A DNA stretch of 64,000 nt from Vallitalea okinawensis (GTDB taxonomy: Bacteria > Bacillota > Clostridia > Lachnospirales > PQDH01). The notes under the pieces are model-generated. The model worked only from the letters and a program-made list of their open reading frames with translations. It was not told the origin of the DNA and ran no database searches. The position numbers and the translations under genes are program-made. Positions 45,913-53,268 of the stretch are shown one piece after another (the stretch's first letter is position 1; every line of letters begins with the position of its first letter). Where the stretch lies: the NCBI RefSeq assembly GCF_002964605.1, contig NZ_PQDH01000001.1, positions 124,001 to 188,000 of the forward strand, given 5' to 3'.

Positions 45913-45982
45913 GTAGCTAAGCTACTATAAGATAAAAAGAAGTCTCTATAATATAGCCGTGGGAAAGGACGAAATCGGACAC
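45913..45982 (-). promoter_or_regulatory. Leader/promoter region of block B with palindrome and GC-rich element
   Basis: The 153-bp gap 45856-46008 contains a perfect 13-bp palindrome GTAGCTAAGCTAC (45913-45925) in the leader. It also holds a conspicuous GC-richer element containing GGACGAAATCGGACAC (45967-45982) in AT-rich flanks, with a TATATTAT-like -10 next to it on the minus strand. It may be a promoter for a special sigma factor, possibly the one encoded next door. Confidence 0.4.
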
Positions 45983-46008
45983 TTTTTTAAAGTTTTTTAC
46001 ATCTTTTA

Positions 46009-46437
46009 TCATTTTTGTTTATTTTCAATAATTATTTTCAGCTTTCTAAGTGCCCTTTTATGTCTTTTTGCTACAGTATCTTCTTTCATTTTGAGACATT
46101 CTCCAATCTGTTTGAAAGTCAATTGACCTTCATACCGCATTTTAATAATACGAATATCAAAATCTGTCAATTCATGTAAAGCATCATACAGATCCAAATC
46201 TTCAATTGTTTCTACAAAACTTAAATACTTGTTCAGCTCTTTAATCATTCTATTATCATTGATAACTTGGGATTTTGTATAATGAATATACCATTCATTC
46301 ATGAGCTCTAAAGAAACATTATGTCGATAGTATCTTCTTTGCTGATTTTTTTCTTGTTTATCTTCAAAAGCTATTACATCTAAAATTTCTTGAGCTACTT
46401 GCTTTGATAAATAGGGTGCATCATCATATAAAACCAT
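46009..46437 (-). CDS. Sigma-70 region 4-like protein, 142 aa
   Basis: Residues about 80-138 match sigma region 4: an ELTDFDIRIIKMRYEGQLTFKQIGECL helix-turn-helix followed by KEDTVAKRHKRALRKLK. The N-terminal part does not look like a canonical region 2, so it may not be a complete sigma factor; it may work as a sigma-like activator. AAAAGGAG precedes the ATG. It sits between block A and block B, each with a gap, so it may be the cluster's own transcription regulator. Confidence 0.78.
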   Translation of the reverse strand: MVLYDDAPYLSKQVAQEILDVIAFEDKQEKNQQRRYYRHNVSLELMNEWYIHYTKSQVINDNRMIKELNKYLSFVETIEDLDLYDALHELTDFDIRIIKMRYEGQLTFKQIGECLKMKEDTVAKRHKRALRKLKIIIENKQK

Positions 46438-46533
46438 TCTTGCATCTCCTTTTACTTGACTACTTCACGAGCTCTATTTTTATTTTTATAATATTTAAAA
46501 TATTTAGTTTTTTATGATTTTTATATAGGGGAG

Positions 46534-46563
46534 AGGATAATAGTTTTAGTTGACTATTATCCT
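46534..46563 (-). terminator. Hairpin after the kinase gene
   Basis: A perfect 11-bp stem (46534-46544 with 46553-46563) with an 8-nt loop follows the kinase stop. The tail on the minus strand is not T-rich, so it is probably an attenuator or mRNA stabiliser rather than a full terminator. Confidence 0.55.
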
Positions 46564-46606
46564 ACTATAATCCATTCAATAAAACTTGAGTTAATTTCAA
46601 AGTGAC

Positions 46607-48454
46607 TTACCTAGAAAAAACATTGAATAGACCTTTCTTTTTCTTACTTTTGTTGTCCACTCCTAATAGTGTATTGAATATTGTATAAAAAACTACTTCC
46701 ACCTCTTTTGAGGGTAGAAAAGGATTTTTATTAAAAGGTATGGTATAAATTTTATTACTTACGATATTTTTTACATCAATAAGCTCAGATTCATTGATAA
46801 ACGGAATGAGGTAATTCCATGTAGCATTAGGATCATATTGATTAGTTTGTTTATAAAAGGATCGAATCTCCCTCAGTTTCCAGTCAATAGCCTGTCCAAT
46901 GACTAATCGCATATTTGTACGAATAAAATCATTGATATCATAGATATCTTCATAGGATCCAAAGTCCAATAAGACATAATCATAATTTTCTTTGTAATTT
47001 GCAACAAATTCTGTGTATTCCATACCACAAAAATAATCAATACCGTTATGTTTATAAAATGAACCAGTATTCTTAGGATCTGCAATTTTTTTGATCTCTT
47101 TAAAGGTACCAGTATCATTCAGTTCAAACAGTGCAACCTTATACTTAAAACCTAAGATATTAGCAAACATTAATGCGGTATGTGTCACACCTACCCCATT
47201 GCTTACCCCTACTAAACCTATCTCTGTTACACCAACAGTGTAATACTTCACCTGAGAAATATCTGGATCTATATCATTATAATTGATATTTTGATAGGGT
47301 GTAGGGGTTCCTTGAGATTCAAATAAATCTTTATGTTTACTTGTATCAGCACCATTCTTATGGGTATCACTCAGTATTCTATTTTTCCCCTTAGCACCTA
47401 GAACGCCTACCGTTTCAGCATAATCTCTATTTTCACTTTTTTTATCCCTATGAACACTGAAGCCATTGTTTTGCTTAATGGATTGCAATAGATCTTCATT
47501 GAGCACCTGATCCAGTTCATCTTGATGAAGCTGTTCTTTAATTCCTCTTAAAGAATTATAAAATTCTTTAGCACTTTTATATCTGTCAGCCTTATTGGAT
47601 ACAGCTTTTAATAGAATTTGCCCAAGTATTTCTGGAGCATTAGCTGGTATGTCAGGAATCTCACCACTTAACCTGCGATTAATTGCATTTTCTACATCAT
47701 CCATATCAAAATCCTGGGGGTAAGGTTTCACAAAAGGATAGCGATTAAAGTTGAGCAACCTATACATGACGATACCTAAAGAGTAAAGATCCACTGTATT
47801 ATTATATTCCTCTTTACCTAAGTATACTTCAGGTGCTATATAGGCAGGTGTCCCCTTCATAGACGCCGCTTTGGATTTATTCTTTAATGCTTTTGCAATG
47901 CCAAAGTCACCTAATTTAAACCTTTTATCTTTGGAGATAAATATATTATCTTCCTTAATATCCCGATGTATGACATTATTAGAATGGCATAAATCAAGCG
48001 CAGATAGTACATCTAACCCTAAGTCAACTACATCTTCAAGTGTAAGCTGATGATTTAAGAGGTATTGACTCACTGGTGTTAAATACTCCATCCTTAAAAA
48101 GATATTATATTGAAAAGGTTGCTCCGTTTTTTCAATATCATTATCGTAATAACCAACGATGTTGGCATTATTCTTTTCTGATAAAGTACGTAAGATCTTG
48201 ATTTCGTCAACTATACCATCTAGAATGTTTTTGTAGTAGTTATTAGCTTTACTATAATCTCCACACATGGAACTAAGTATATCTTTATACTCTGTCTCAT
48301 TAGGAATGGTAATGTGTTTTAAGGCATATGTATATTTACCACTTTCATTGATCTTGGATGCCTTATAAACCGTACCAAATGCACCTGATCCAATTTTTTC
48401 TTCTATTTTATACCCTGATATTACTTTTCCTATCAAGTCAAGCTTTTCACTCAT
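46607..48454 (-). CDS. Ser/Thr protein kinase fused to a degenerate ParA/MinD-like domain
   Basis: A 615-residue protein with no membrane segment. The kinase domain (about 14-280) is complete: IGSGAFGTVYKA glycine loop, Lys46, HRDIKEDN (near 162) and DFGIAKAL (near 181), GTPAYIAPEVY. After a hydrophilic linker (about 300-395) is a ParA-like domain (about 405-600) with GVSNGVGVTHTALMF, where the catalytic Lys is replaced by Val; YVLLDFGSYED fits the Walker B strand. The ATG at 48454 overlaps the phosphatase stop (ATGA). Likely to phosphorylate a partner that EssC binds through FHA. A kinase-ParA fusion is unusual. Confidence 0.85.
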   Translation of the reverse strand: MSEKLDLIGKVISGYKIEEKIGSGAFGTVYKASKINESGKYTYALKHITIPNETEYKDILSSMCGDYSKANNYYKNILDGIVDEIKILRTLSEKNNANIVGYYDNDIEKTEQPFQYNIFLRMEYLTPVSQYLLNHQLTLEDVVDLGLDVLSALDLCHSNNVIHRDIKEDNIFISKDKRFKLGDFGIAKALKNKSKAASMKGTPAYIAPEVYLGKEEYNNTVDLYSLGIVMYRLLNFNRYPFVKPYPQDFDMDDVENAINRRLSGEIPDIPANAPEILGQILLKAVSNKADRYKSAKEFYNSLRGIKEQLHQDELDQVLNEDLLQSIKQNNGFSVHRDKKSENRDYAETVGVLGAKGKNRILSDTHKNGADTSKHKDLFESQGTPTPYQNINYNDIDPDISQVKYYTVGVTEIGLVGVSNGVGVTHTALMFANILGFKYKVALFELNDTGTFKEIKKIADPKNTGSFYKHNGIDYFCGMEYTEFVANYKENYDYVLLDFGSYEDIYDINDFIRTNMRLVIGQAIDWKLREIRSFYKQTNQYDPNATWNYLIPFINESELIDVKNIVSNKIYTIPFNKNPFLPSKEVEVVFYTIFNTLLGVDNKSKKKKGLFNVFSR

Positions 48455-49332
48455 TGTAACCAACTTCCTTTTGCTTCTTTTGTCATTTCGATTAAGATTA
48501 TCGTAATGTTATCCATACCACCTTGTTTATAGCCACTACCTGCTAAAGCCGATTTCGTCAGCTTCCTTGCTGCCTCCTCAATATTTCCCTGATGATAATA
48601 CTCATGGAGAATAGTTTCGATCTCCCCGTTTGTCAGAACATCGGTTAACCCGTCACTGCAGAGAAGAAACCAAGCTTTCGTATCTACAGTGATTATCTCT
48701 GTAACTTCACTATTGAGTTGCATGAATTGCTCTGTCATTCCAAAGTATCGACTCAAAGCTTTGCGCGCACCAAAATTCTTTAGTTCCTCTTGGTTTAACA
48801 ACTTCAAATCAAAAAGTCGTTGACCTTCAGTATGATCTTTGCTCATCTGCCTAAGATCTTGACCACAATAATGATAAATGCGACTATCACCTATATTAAA
48901 GCCAATAACCTTATCATCGTAAATCATGAGTGTTGCTAATGTAGCTCCCATACCATGTAATGTTGGGTCCTTAGCAGCATATTGGCATAAATCACTATTG
49001 GTTATCTCTACATAAGATTGGTAATGACTAATAGCGTCTTCAAAACTCTTACTATCAAGAATTTTATGTCGTTCTCGTCTTAAGGCTTGAATAACAAACG
49101 TACTAGCTATTTCTCCTGCATTATGTCCACCCATTCCATCACTGACTGCGAAGAGGGCTTTTTTACTTGGATTGCTACATCTCTTGATGAATTTCTCCTG
49201 TTTTCTTTCTCTAAATAGAACCTGGTCTTCTAGAGTGATGTACTTACCATTGGAAAGTAAAAAATTATCTTCTTGCATCTGGCGTTTTAGACCGATATGG
49301 GATATGGCTAAAGCATTGATGTTATACAACAT
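48451..49332 (-). CDS. PP2C-family (PPM) Ser/Thr phosphatase
   Basis: A 293-residue protein with the PPM metal motifs: DGMGGHNAG, GDSRIY, CSDGLTD and GGMDNITIILIEM. The metal-binding Asp residues are all present, so it should be active. It starts inside the DUF4176 gene (11-bp overlap) and ends overlapping the kinase start, so phosphatase and kinase are made together. It presumably reverses the kinase, as in PknB/PrpC-type pairs. Confidence 0.95.
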   Translation of the reverse strand: MLYNINALAISHIGLKRQMQEDNFLLSNGKYITLEDQVLFRERKQEKFIKRCSNPSKKALFAVSDGMGGHNAGEIASTFVIQALRRERHKILDSKSFEDAISHYQSYVEITNSDLCQYAAKDPTLHGMGATLATLMIYDDKVIGFNIGDSRIYHYCGQDLRQMSKDHTEGQRLFDLKLLNQEELKNFGARKALSRYFGMTEQFMQLNSEVTEIITVDTKAWFLLCSDGLTDVLTNGEIETILHEYYHQGNIEEAARKLTKSALAGSGYKQGGMDNITIILIEMTKEAKGSWLQ

Positions 49333-49651
49333 CTTTTTCTTGTTGTTCTTGTTGTTCTTGTTGTTCTTGTTGCTCTTCTTGATTCTTGATGACCATCGCT
49401 AATTTCTTAATAAACCGCTGACGTTCAATATCCACATATCCTCTAAAATATACTTGTTCAATATCTTCATGATTAAAGAGGAATTGAGATTTTAAACCAA
49501 TGTTCCCTTCTGGATAAATAACACCTGCATAATCGTATTCGATTTTTTCATCCTCACCATCCAGTTGTTTAATCCCAAAAATCATTAATCTTTTTTTGCC
49601 CTCTTTTAGTCGTATAACGGTACCGATGGGTAATAAACGATTAACTTCCAT
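49322..49651 (-). CDS. DUF4176 domain protein, T7SS-associated
   Basis: A 109-residue protein matching DUF4176: LLPIGTVIRLKEGKKRLMIFG at the start, YDYAGVIYPEGNIG in the middle and FNHEDIEQVYFRGY later. The family is commonly encoded in T7SS loci of Firmicutes. The C terminus is a low-complexity Glu-Gln repeat (four copies of EQQ; see the 9-bp repeat). GAAAGGAGC precedes the ATG. The function of the domain is not known. Confidence 0.85.
   Translation of the reverse strand: MEVNRLLPIGTVIRLKEGKKRLMIFGIKQLDGEDEKIEYDYAGVIYPEGNIGLKSQFLFNHEDIEQVYFRGYVDIERQRFIKKLAMVIKNQEEQQEQQEQQEQQEKDVV
49337..49372. repeat. Four perfect 9-bp tandem repeats (TTCTTGTTG)
   Basis: Four copies of the unit TTCTTGTTG encode the C-terminal EQQ tract of the DUF4176 protein. 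The unit is nine bases, so copy changes keep the frame. It lies next to the start of the phosphatase gene. Confidence 0.85.
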
Positions 49652-49681
49652 ACATCAAGCTCCTTTCATAGTCCATTCCAA

Positions 49682-50959
49682 TTACCATCCCCATTTTACC
49701 TTAGGAAATCGAATAGGATTTTTAATACAGTTCACCAAACCCTTCATTGTGTCTCCTACAAAGTCTCCAACATCTGAGATTGTGTCGCCTATGAATTCTC
49801 CAGTATCAGCAATTGTATCACCAATAAAATCTGCTGCTTCTGTAACTTTATCTCCAACGAAATCTGCCACATCAGCTACAGTATCTCCAACAAACTCTGC
49901 TGCCTCTACAGCCTTCTCGCCTAAGAAATCTAGACCTTCATCAAATTTTTCATCCAAGAATTCACTTGTATCCATAATAAAGTCACTGATGGCTTCTTTT
50001 GCACCTGTTTTATCAAGTATGTAGCCAACACCAGCCCCTACTGCTACAGTGACTATTACCACAGGTGCTCCAGCTACTCCAAGAGCTGTTGCTCCAGCTG
50101 CAACTGCAGCTTTAACACCCACATCAACAGCAATATCAATAGCTGTCTCAACAGCGGTTTCACCTAGTGCTCTTTCAAAACTATTCCCTTCCTCAGCAAA
50201 GTTATCAAAGCCATTATCTAAAGCAGATAGCCCAACATCAAAAAAACCACTTTTCATAAAATCTAATGTTTTAAAGCCATCTACAAACTCATCACCCTGC
50301 TTACGAACTACTGCTAATACCCTCTCTTTACAAGAGGATATGGGAATCTGAGTTGCTTCTGTAGCTCTACCCAGTAATCGGTTCATTCTACGAGTACTTA
50401 TAATATCTCGAACATCAAGATAATCCTTTATCGAACTTCTCACATCTTTTGTTATAGATACAACATTTCCAAATAAACCTCTATCTTTTCCAGAGTAATC
50501 AAAGTAACCTCCTGATAACCAATCCCCAATACCAACCATGGTCGAACCCAGTATAGAACTTATATTTCCAGCAAAAGGTATGAACTTTCCTATACCTTTT
50601 ACACCTGACCCAAACCAAGTTAAGATATCACTGATGATACTTTGGTTTTCATCTGATACTGCTGATCCGCCAACTTGATTATTTAATTGTTCTAAATGTA
50701 AACTATCTAGTTTTTCATATTCTAGATACGAGACTCCAAGGAAGTCATGCATTTTATTGAGTACCATAGCTTCTCGATTAAGGTCATCAGAAAGATTCTT
50801 GATCTTTCGTTCTATACCTGATTTTGAACGAACATCCCAGTCCAATCGCGTACTAACCCGTGATAGATCATCACCTATACGCTGTACATTATTTTTAATT
50901 TGTAGAACATCATCTTGATATTCCCTAAATTTCGATTTATCAACTTCTATAAAGGCCAA
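49682..50959 (-). CDS. Candidate T7SS effector: WXG-like N terminus, membrane-active middle, repeat C terminus
   Basis: A 425-residue protein. Residues 1-85 form a WXG100-like helical hairpin (DWD near residue 40). Residues about 265-310 are a hydrophobic Gly/Ala/Val-rich stretch that could enter a membrane. Residues about 325-405 are tandem repeats of about 11 residues built on FVGDTVADV/FIGDTIADT, amphipathic and acidic, like LEA or apolipoprotein helices. No toxin domain is recognisable. It uses a TTG start after AGAGG. It lies two genes from the phosphatase in the T7SS block, so it is either a secreted effector or a structural part of the machine. Confidence 0.65.
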   Translation of the reverse strand: MAFIEVDKSKFREYQDDVLQIKNNVQRIGDDLSRVSTRLDWDVRSKSGIERKIKNLSDDLNREAMVLNKMHDFLGVSYLEYEKLDSLHLEQLNNQVGGSAVSDENQSIISDILTWFGSGVKGIGKFIPFAGNISSILGSTMVGIGDWLSGGYFDYSGKDRGLFGNVVSITKDVRSSIKDYLDVRDIISTRRMNRLLGRATEATQIPISSCKERVLAVVRKQGDEFVDGFKTLDFMKSGFFDVGLSALDNGFDNFAEEGNSFERALGETAVETAIDIAVDVGVKAAVAAGATALGVAGAPVVIVTVAVGAGVGYILDKTGAKEAISDFIMDTSEFLDEKFDEGLDFLGEKAVEAAEFVGDTVADVADFVGDKVTEAADFIGDTIADTGEFIGDTISDVGDFVGDTMKGLVNCIKNPIRFPKVKWGW

Positions 50960-51066
50960 AATATCATCCTCTCAATTGTTTTTCCGCTACACCAACTCTC
51001 TTTTTCTAGCACCTAAATAATTAAGGCCATTTATTGTTAATAAAGATTGAATATTAAAAATATTCT

Positions 51067-51116
51067 TAAAATCTAACCAAGCCGTAAACATACCTCTACG
51101 GCTTGATTAGATTTTA
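51067..51116 (-). terminator. Terminator/attenuator after the third WXG100 gene
   Basis: A 20-bp stem (51067-51086 with 51097-51116) with one mismatch and a 10-nt loop lies directly behind the WXG100 block. The T-run is moderate. It divides essC-WXG from the effector-kinase genes. Confidence 0.75.
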
Positions 51117-51132
51117 TAAACCTACATAGGAT

Positions 51133-51432
51133 CTAGCTTCGTTTACTTTCTATATCCTGCATATTAGTAGCATTGGTTCTATCCCATTCATCAGCAGCAT
51201 TGGTCAAGAAAGTTGCGTACTGGTTAATGGTATTATATCTTTCTTCAAAGTCATCACTTAATTCATTAAACTTTCGGATAGTCGTTTCAGCTACATCCCC
51301 TTCCCATGTTGCTCTAAGGCGATCGATTTCATTCTTCATCTCTTCAGTAAAATTTTTGATGGAGCTTGAGCACCCCTTTAAAATATCAGATTTTTCTCTC
51401 ATAACTGTTGAATTAACTTTAATTGATGCCAT
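51133..51432 (-). CDS. WXG100 protein, third copy
   Basis: A 99-residue helical hairpin with a WEG turn (ATWEGDV) and a conserved C-terminal YATFLTNAADEWDRTN helix, the EsxA-type form. The ATG at 51432 is spaced well from AAAGG; the ATG nine bases upstream is too close. WXG100 proteins are secreted by EssC-type T7SS as dimers, or serve as carriers for effectors. Confidence 0.92.
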   Translation of the reverse strand: MASIKVNSTVMREKSDILKGCSSSIKNFTEEMKNEIDRLRATWEGDVAETTIRKFNELSDDFEERYNTINQYATFLTNAADEWDRTNATNMQDIESKRS

Positions 51433-51452
51433 ATGTATCATCCTTTCTTTTT

Positions 51453-51764
51453 TTATCTACCTGTGAATAAATTACCGGTTGCATCCTTAAGAGCATTTTC
51501 GGTCTTCTCAATACGTTCTGCCGTCATTCTCAAAAACTCTGAATAACTTCTTAAAATCGTTGCAAGCTCTTGAAAGTCATTTCGATACCCTTCTATTTGC
51601 TTGTTAAAAGCATCACTTGATTGCCCTTGCCAGTTTACACGTAAGTTAGCTATTTCTGTATAAATTTTTGCATACTCCGCTTCATATCTTGCTGTTTTGT
51701 CTTCAATCATCTGAGATGAATTTCTTAAATCAATTGTCTCCACTCGCATTCCGTTTTTCGCCAT
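51453..51764 (-). CDS. WXG100 protein, second copy
   Basis: A 103-residue helical hairpin with a WQG turn (VNWQGQSSDAF) and a C-terminal YSEFLRMTAERIEKTEN helix. It starts at ATG 51764 after GAAGGAG. It follows the first copy directly (20 bp) and precedes the third by 20 bp. The three paralogs are well diverged, so heterodimers are possible. Confidence 0.92.
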   Translation of the reverse strand: MAKNGMRVETIDLRNSSQMIEDKTARYEAEYAKIYTEIANLRVNWQGQSSDAFNKQIEGYRNDFQELATILRSYSEFLRMTAERIEKTENALKDATGNLFTGR

Positions 51765-51784
51765 TATAAGGACTCCTTCCAAAT

Positions 51785-52093
51785 TTAAAATTTCTTGCTC
51801 GCAAGTCTCTTCGCTCTTTCTGCGGCCTCTAAATCTTCTTCGTGTATTCTATGAGCTACATTTTTTACCGTGTTTGAGACTCTTTCAATTTCCATACTTT
51901 TTCTATTCATTTCTTCTTTTAACATTTCACACTGATTTAAAAAAGCTTCCGAAGCTGGTCCCTTCCATGAAGTTTTTATAAATCCGATTAAATGATCAAG
52001 CTTTTGTACGTTATGACCTAAATCACTCGACATCCCCTCAATATCATTAGCTTGACTGAGAACTCTAGTGTAGTTTATTCTAAATCTCGCCAT
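51785..52093 (-). CDS. WXG100 protein, first copy
   Basis: A 102-residue helical hairpin with a WKG turn (TSWKGPASEAF). The tail HEEDLEAAERAKRLASKKF is a longer, basic C terminus than in the other two, perhaps an EssC-recognition tail. GGAGGTGG precedes the ATG with ten bases between. It follows the YukD-like gene by 48 bp. Confidence 0.92.
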   Translation of the reverse strand: MARFRINYTRVLSQANDIEGMSSDLGHNVQKLDHLIGFIKTSWKGPASEAFLNQCEMLKEEMNRKSMEIERVSNTVKNVAHRIHEEDLEAAERAKRLASKKF

Positions 52094-52141
52094 CTAATTT
52101 TATCCACCTCCATCTAGGCATAATTAAAAACTATTGCCTTG

Positions 52142-52396
52142 TCAAATCAAAATTAGTTTACTACCGTTAACTATACCGAGGTGTTTACAACTTATTTCCT
52201 TATTCAATACAAGATTTGTTGCCGTGTTGATGAGCATTAATTCCTGTATTTCAAACTTAATACCTCTATACTCTTCATATAATACTTTTGCTATTAACTT
52301 GATGATTTTGTGTACATCCATGCTTTCAGGTACAAGAAAATCAAAACTACTTCCAAGTGAAGGAACATCAACAGTCAAAGATATTTTGCTCGTCAA
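52142..52396 (-). CDS. YukD/EsaB-like ubiquitin-fold protein
   Basis: An 84-residue protein with the small ubiquitin-like fold of YukD/EsaB: strand-strand-helix-strand (SLTVDVPSLGSSFDFLVPE, HKIIKLIAKVLYEEY, then two strands). It is required for secretion in T7SSb systems. The start is TTG 52396 after AAGGAGG, 2 bp from the stop of the preceding gene. It is next to the WXG100 genes as in known loci. Confidence 0.85.
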   Translation of the reverse strand: MTSKISLTVDVPSLGSSFDFLVPESMDVHKIIKLIAKVLYEEYRGIKFEIQELMLINTATNLVLNKEISCKHLGIVNGSKLILI

Positions 52397-52398
52397 TA

Positions 52399-53244
52399 TT
52401 ATTCCTCCTTATCTGAAAATTCAAAGTTTTTACATTTAGAAACAATAAGTTGTTTCAGAATATTCTTGCAAATAATACTATCTGTAACATTTAATTTGAA
52501 AGTTTCGTCATCGTTACTAGAAATCTCTACGTTATAACAATGATTATCTGTAAAGTAAAACATAAAGGATTGGGTCAACACTTCTTCACTATTTAAGTTT
52601 GATTCTGTAAATGATAAAAATCGTTGTTTTTCTTCAAATCCTTTAATTGCATCCAGGGCAAGATCTTCAGGTAAACCACTAGTTATTAATAATTCTTTAG
52701 CTTTCACCCGATTATTCATATTCATAGCCGCCATAAAGCTATAGTACTGTTGTTTGGTTAAACTACCAGTTATGATTGATTCTAACGCTTCTTCTTCTTT
52801 ATCTATACCCATTATTTTTTCTATACTTTCTGTTATATCAGAAATGCTGTACATGGGCTTTAACGTTAGCTCAGCTCCCTCGTTAGGTCCAAAACGAACC
52901 TGTGTTATTCCTTCTTCATTTACATAATAGTTGGCATGTAATACTAGTTGCGCGTCTTCTGCTATTTCCAAGGTGAACAAGTGTTTTGGCTTTGTACAAA
53001 TAGATAATAGATAATAGACTGCAACATCTACATCTAGAGCATTTTCCTTGTTTTCTCTAATATAACCCTTTGCTACAAGCGAGTTTTTTATCTTTATCCA
53101 CTTTATACGAAGTTCATCTTCGTTCAAATTTAGAAGTTTATTCGTATCCTCTACTCCTATAAATTCCTTTGCCCCTAGCAGATAGGATAGCATGATAAAT
53201 TCATCCCTTGTAAAATCTAGTTCAAAAAGGTTTAATTTACCCAT
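52399..53244 (-). CDS. Unrecognised 281-aa protein in the T7SS core
   Basis: A mixed alpha/beta soluble protein, beginning LFELDFTRDEFIMLSYLLGAKEF. The central stretch LVLHANYYVNEEGITQVRFG looks like a beta-hairpin. Length and position (between EssC and the YukD-like protein) recall the EspG chaperones of mycobacterial ESX systems, but I see no sequence match. GAGGGTGG precedes the ATG. It is probably a cytosolic substrate or targeting factor. Confidence 0.68.
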   Translation of the reverse strand: MGKLNLFELDFTRDEFIMLSYLLGAKEFIGVEDTNKLLNLNEDELRIKWIKIKNSLVAKGYIRENKENALDVDVAVYYLLSICTKPKHLFTLEIAEDAQLVLHANYYVNEEGITQVRFGPNEGAELTLKPMYSISDITESIEKIMGIDKEEEALESIITGSLTKQQYYSFMAAMNMNNRVKAKELLITSGLPEDLALDAIKGFEEKQRFLSFTESNLNSEEVLTQSFMFYFTDNHCYNVEISSNDDETFKLNVTDSIICKNILKQLIVSKCKNFEFSDKEE

Positions 53245-53268
53245 TCTAAATTACCACCCTCTCTTAAT

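Noticed and set aside
46009-46437. Full ECF sigma factor
   Set aside because: Region 4 is clear but the N-terminal half lacks a convincing region 2, so only a sigma region 4-like protein is called.
49596-50351. Plus-strand ORFs of 100-142 codons opposite the candidate effector and DUF4176 genes
   Set aside because: They are antisense shadows of repeat-rich coding DNA, with Ser/Pro/Thr-rich translations and no matching ribosome sites.
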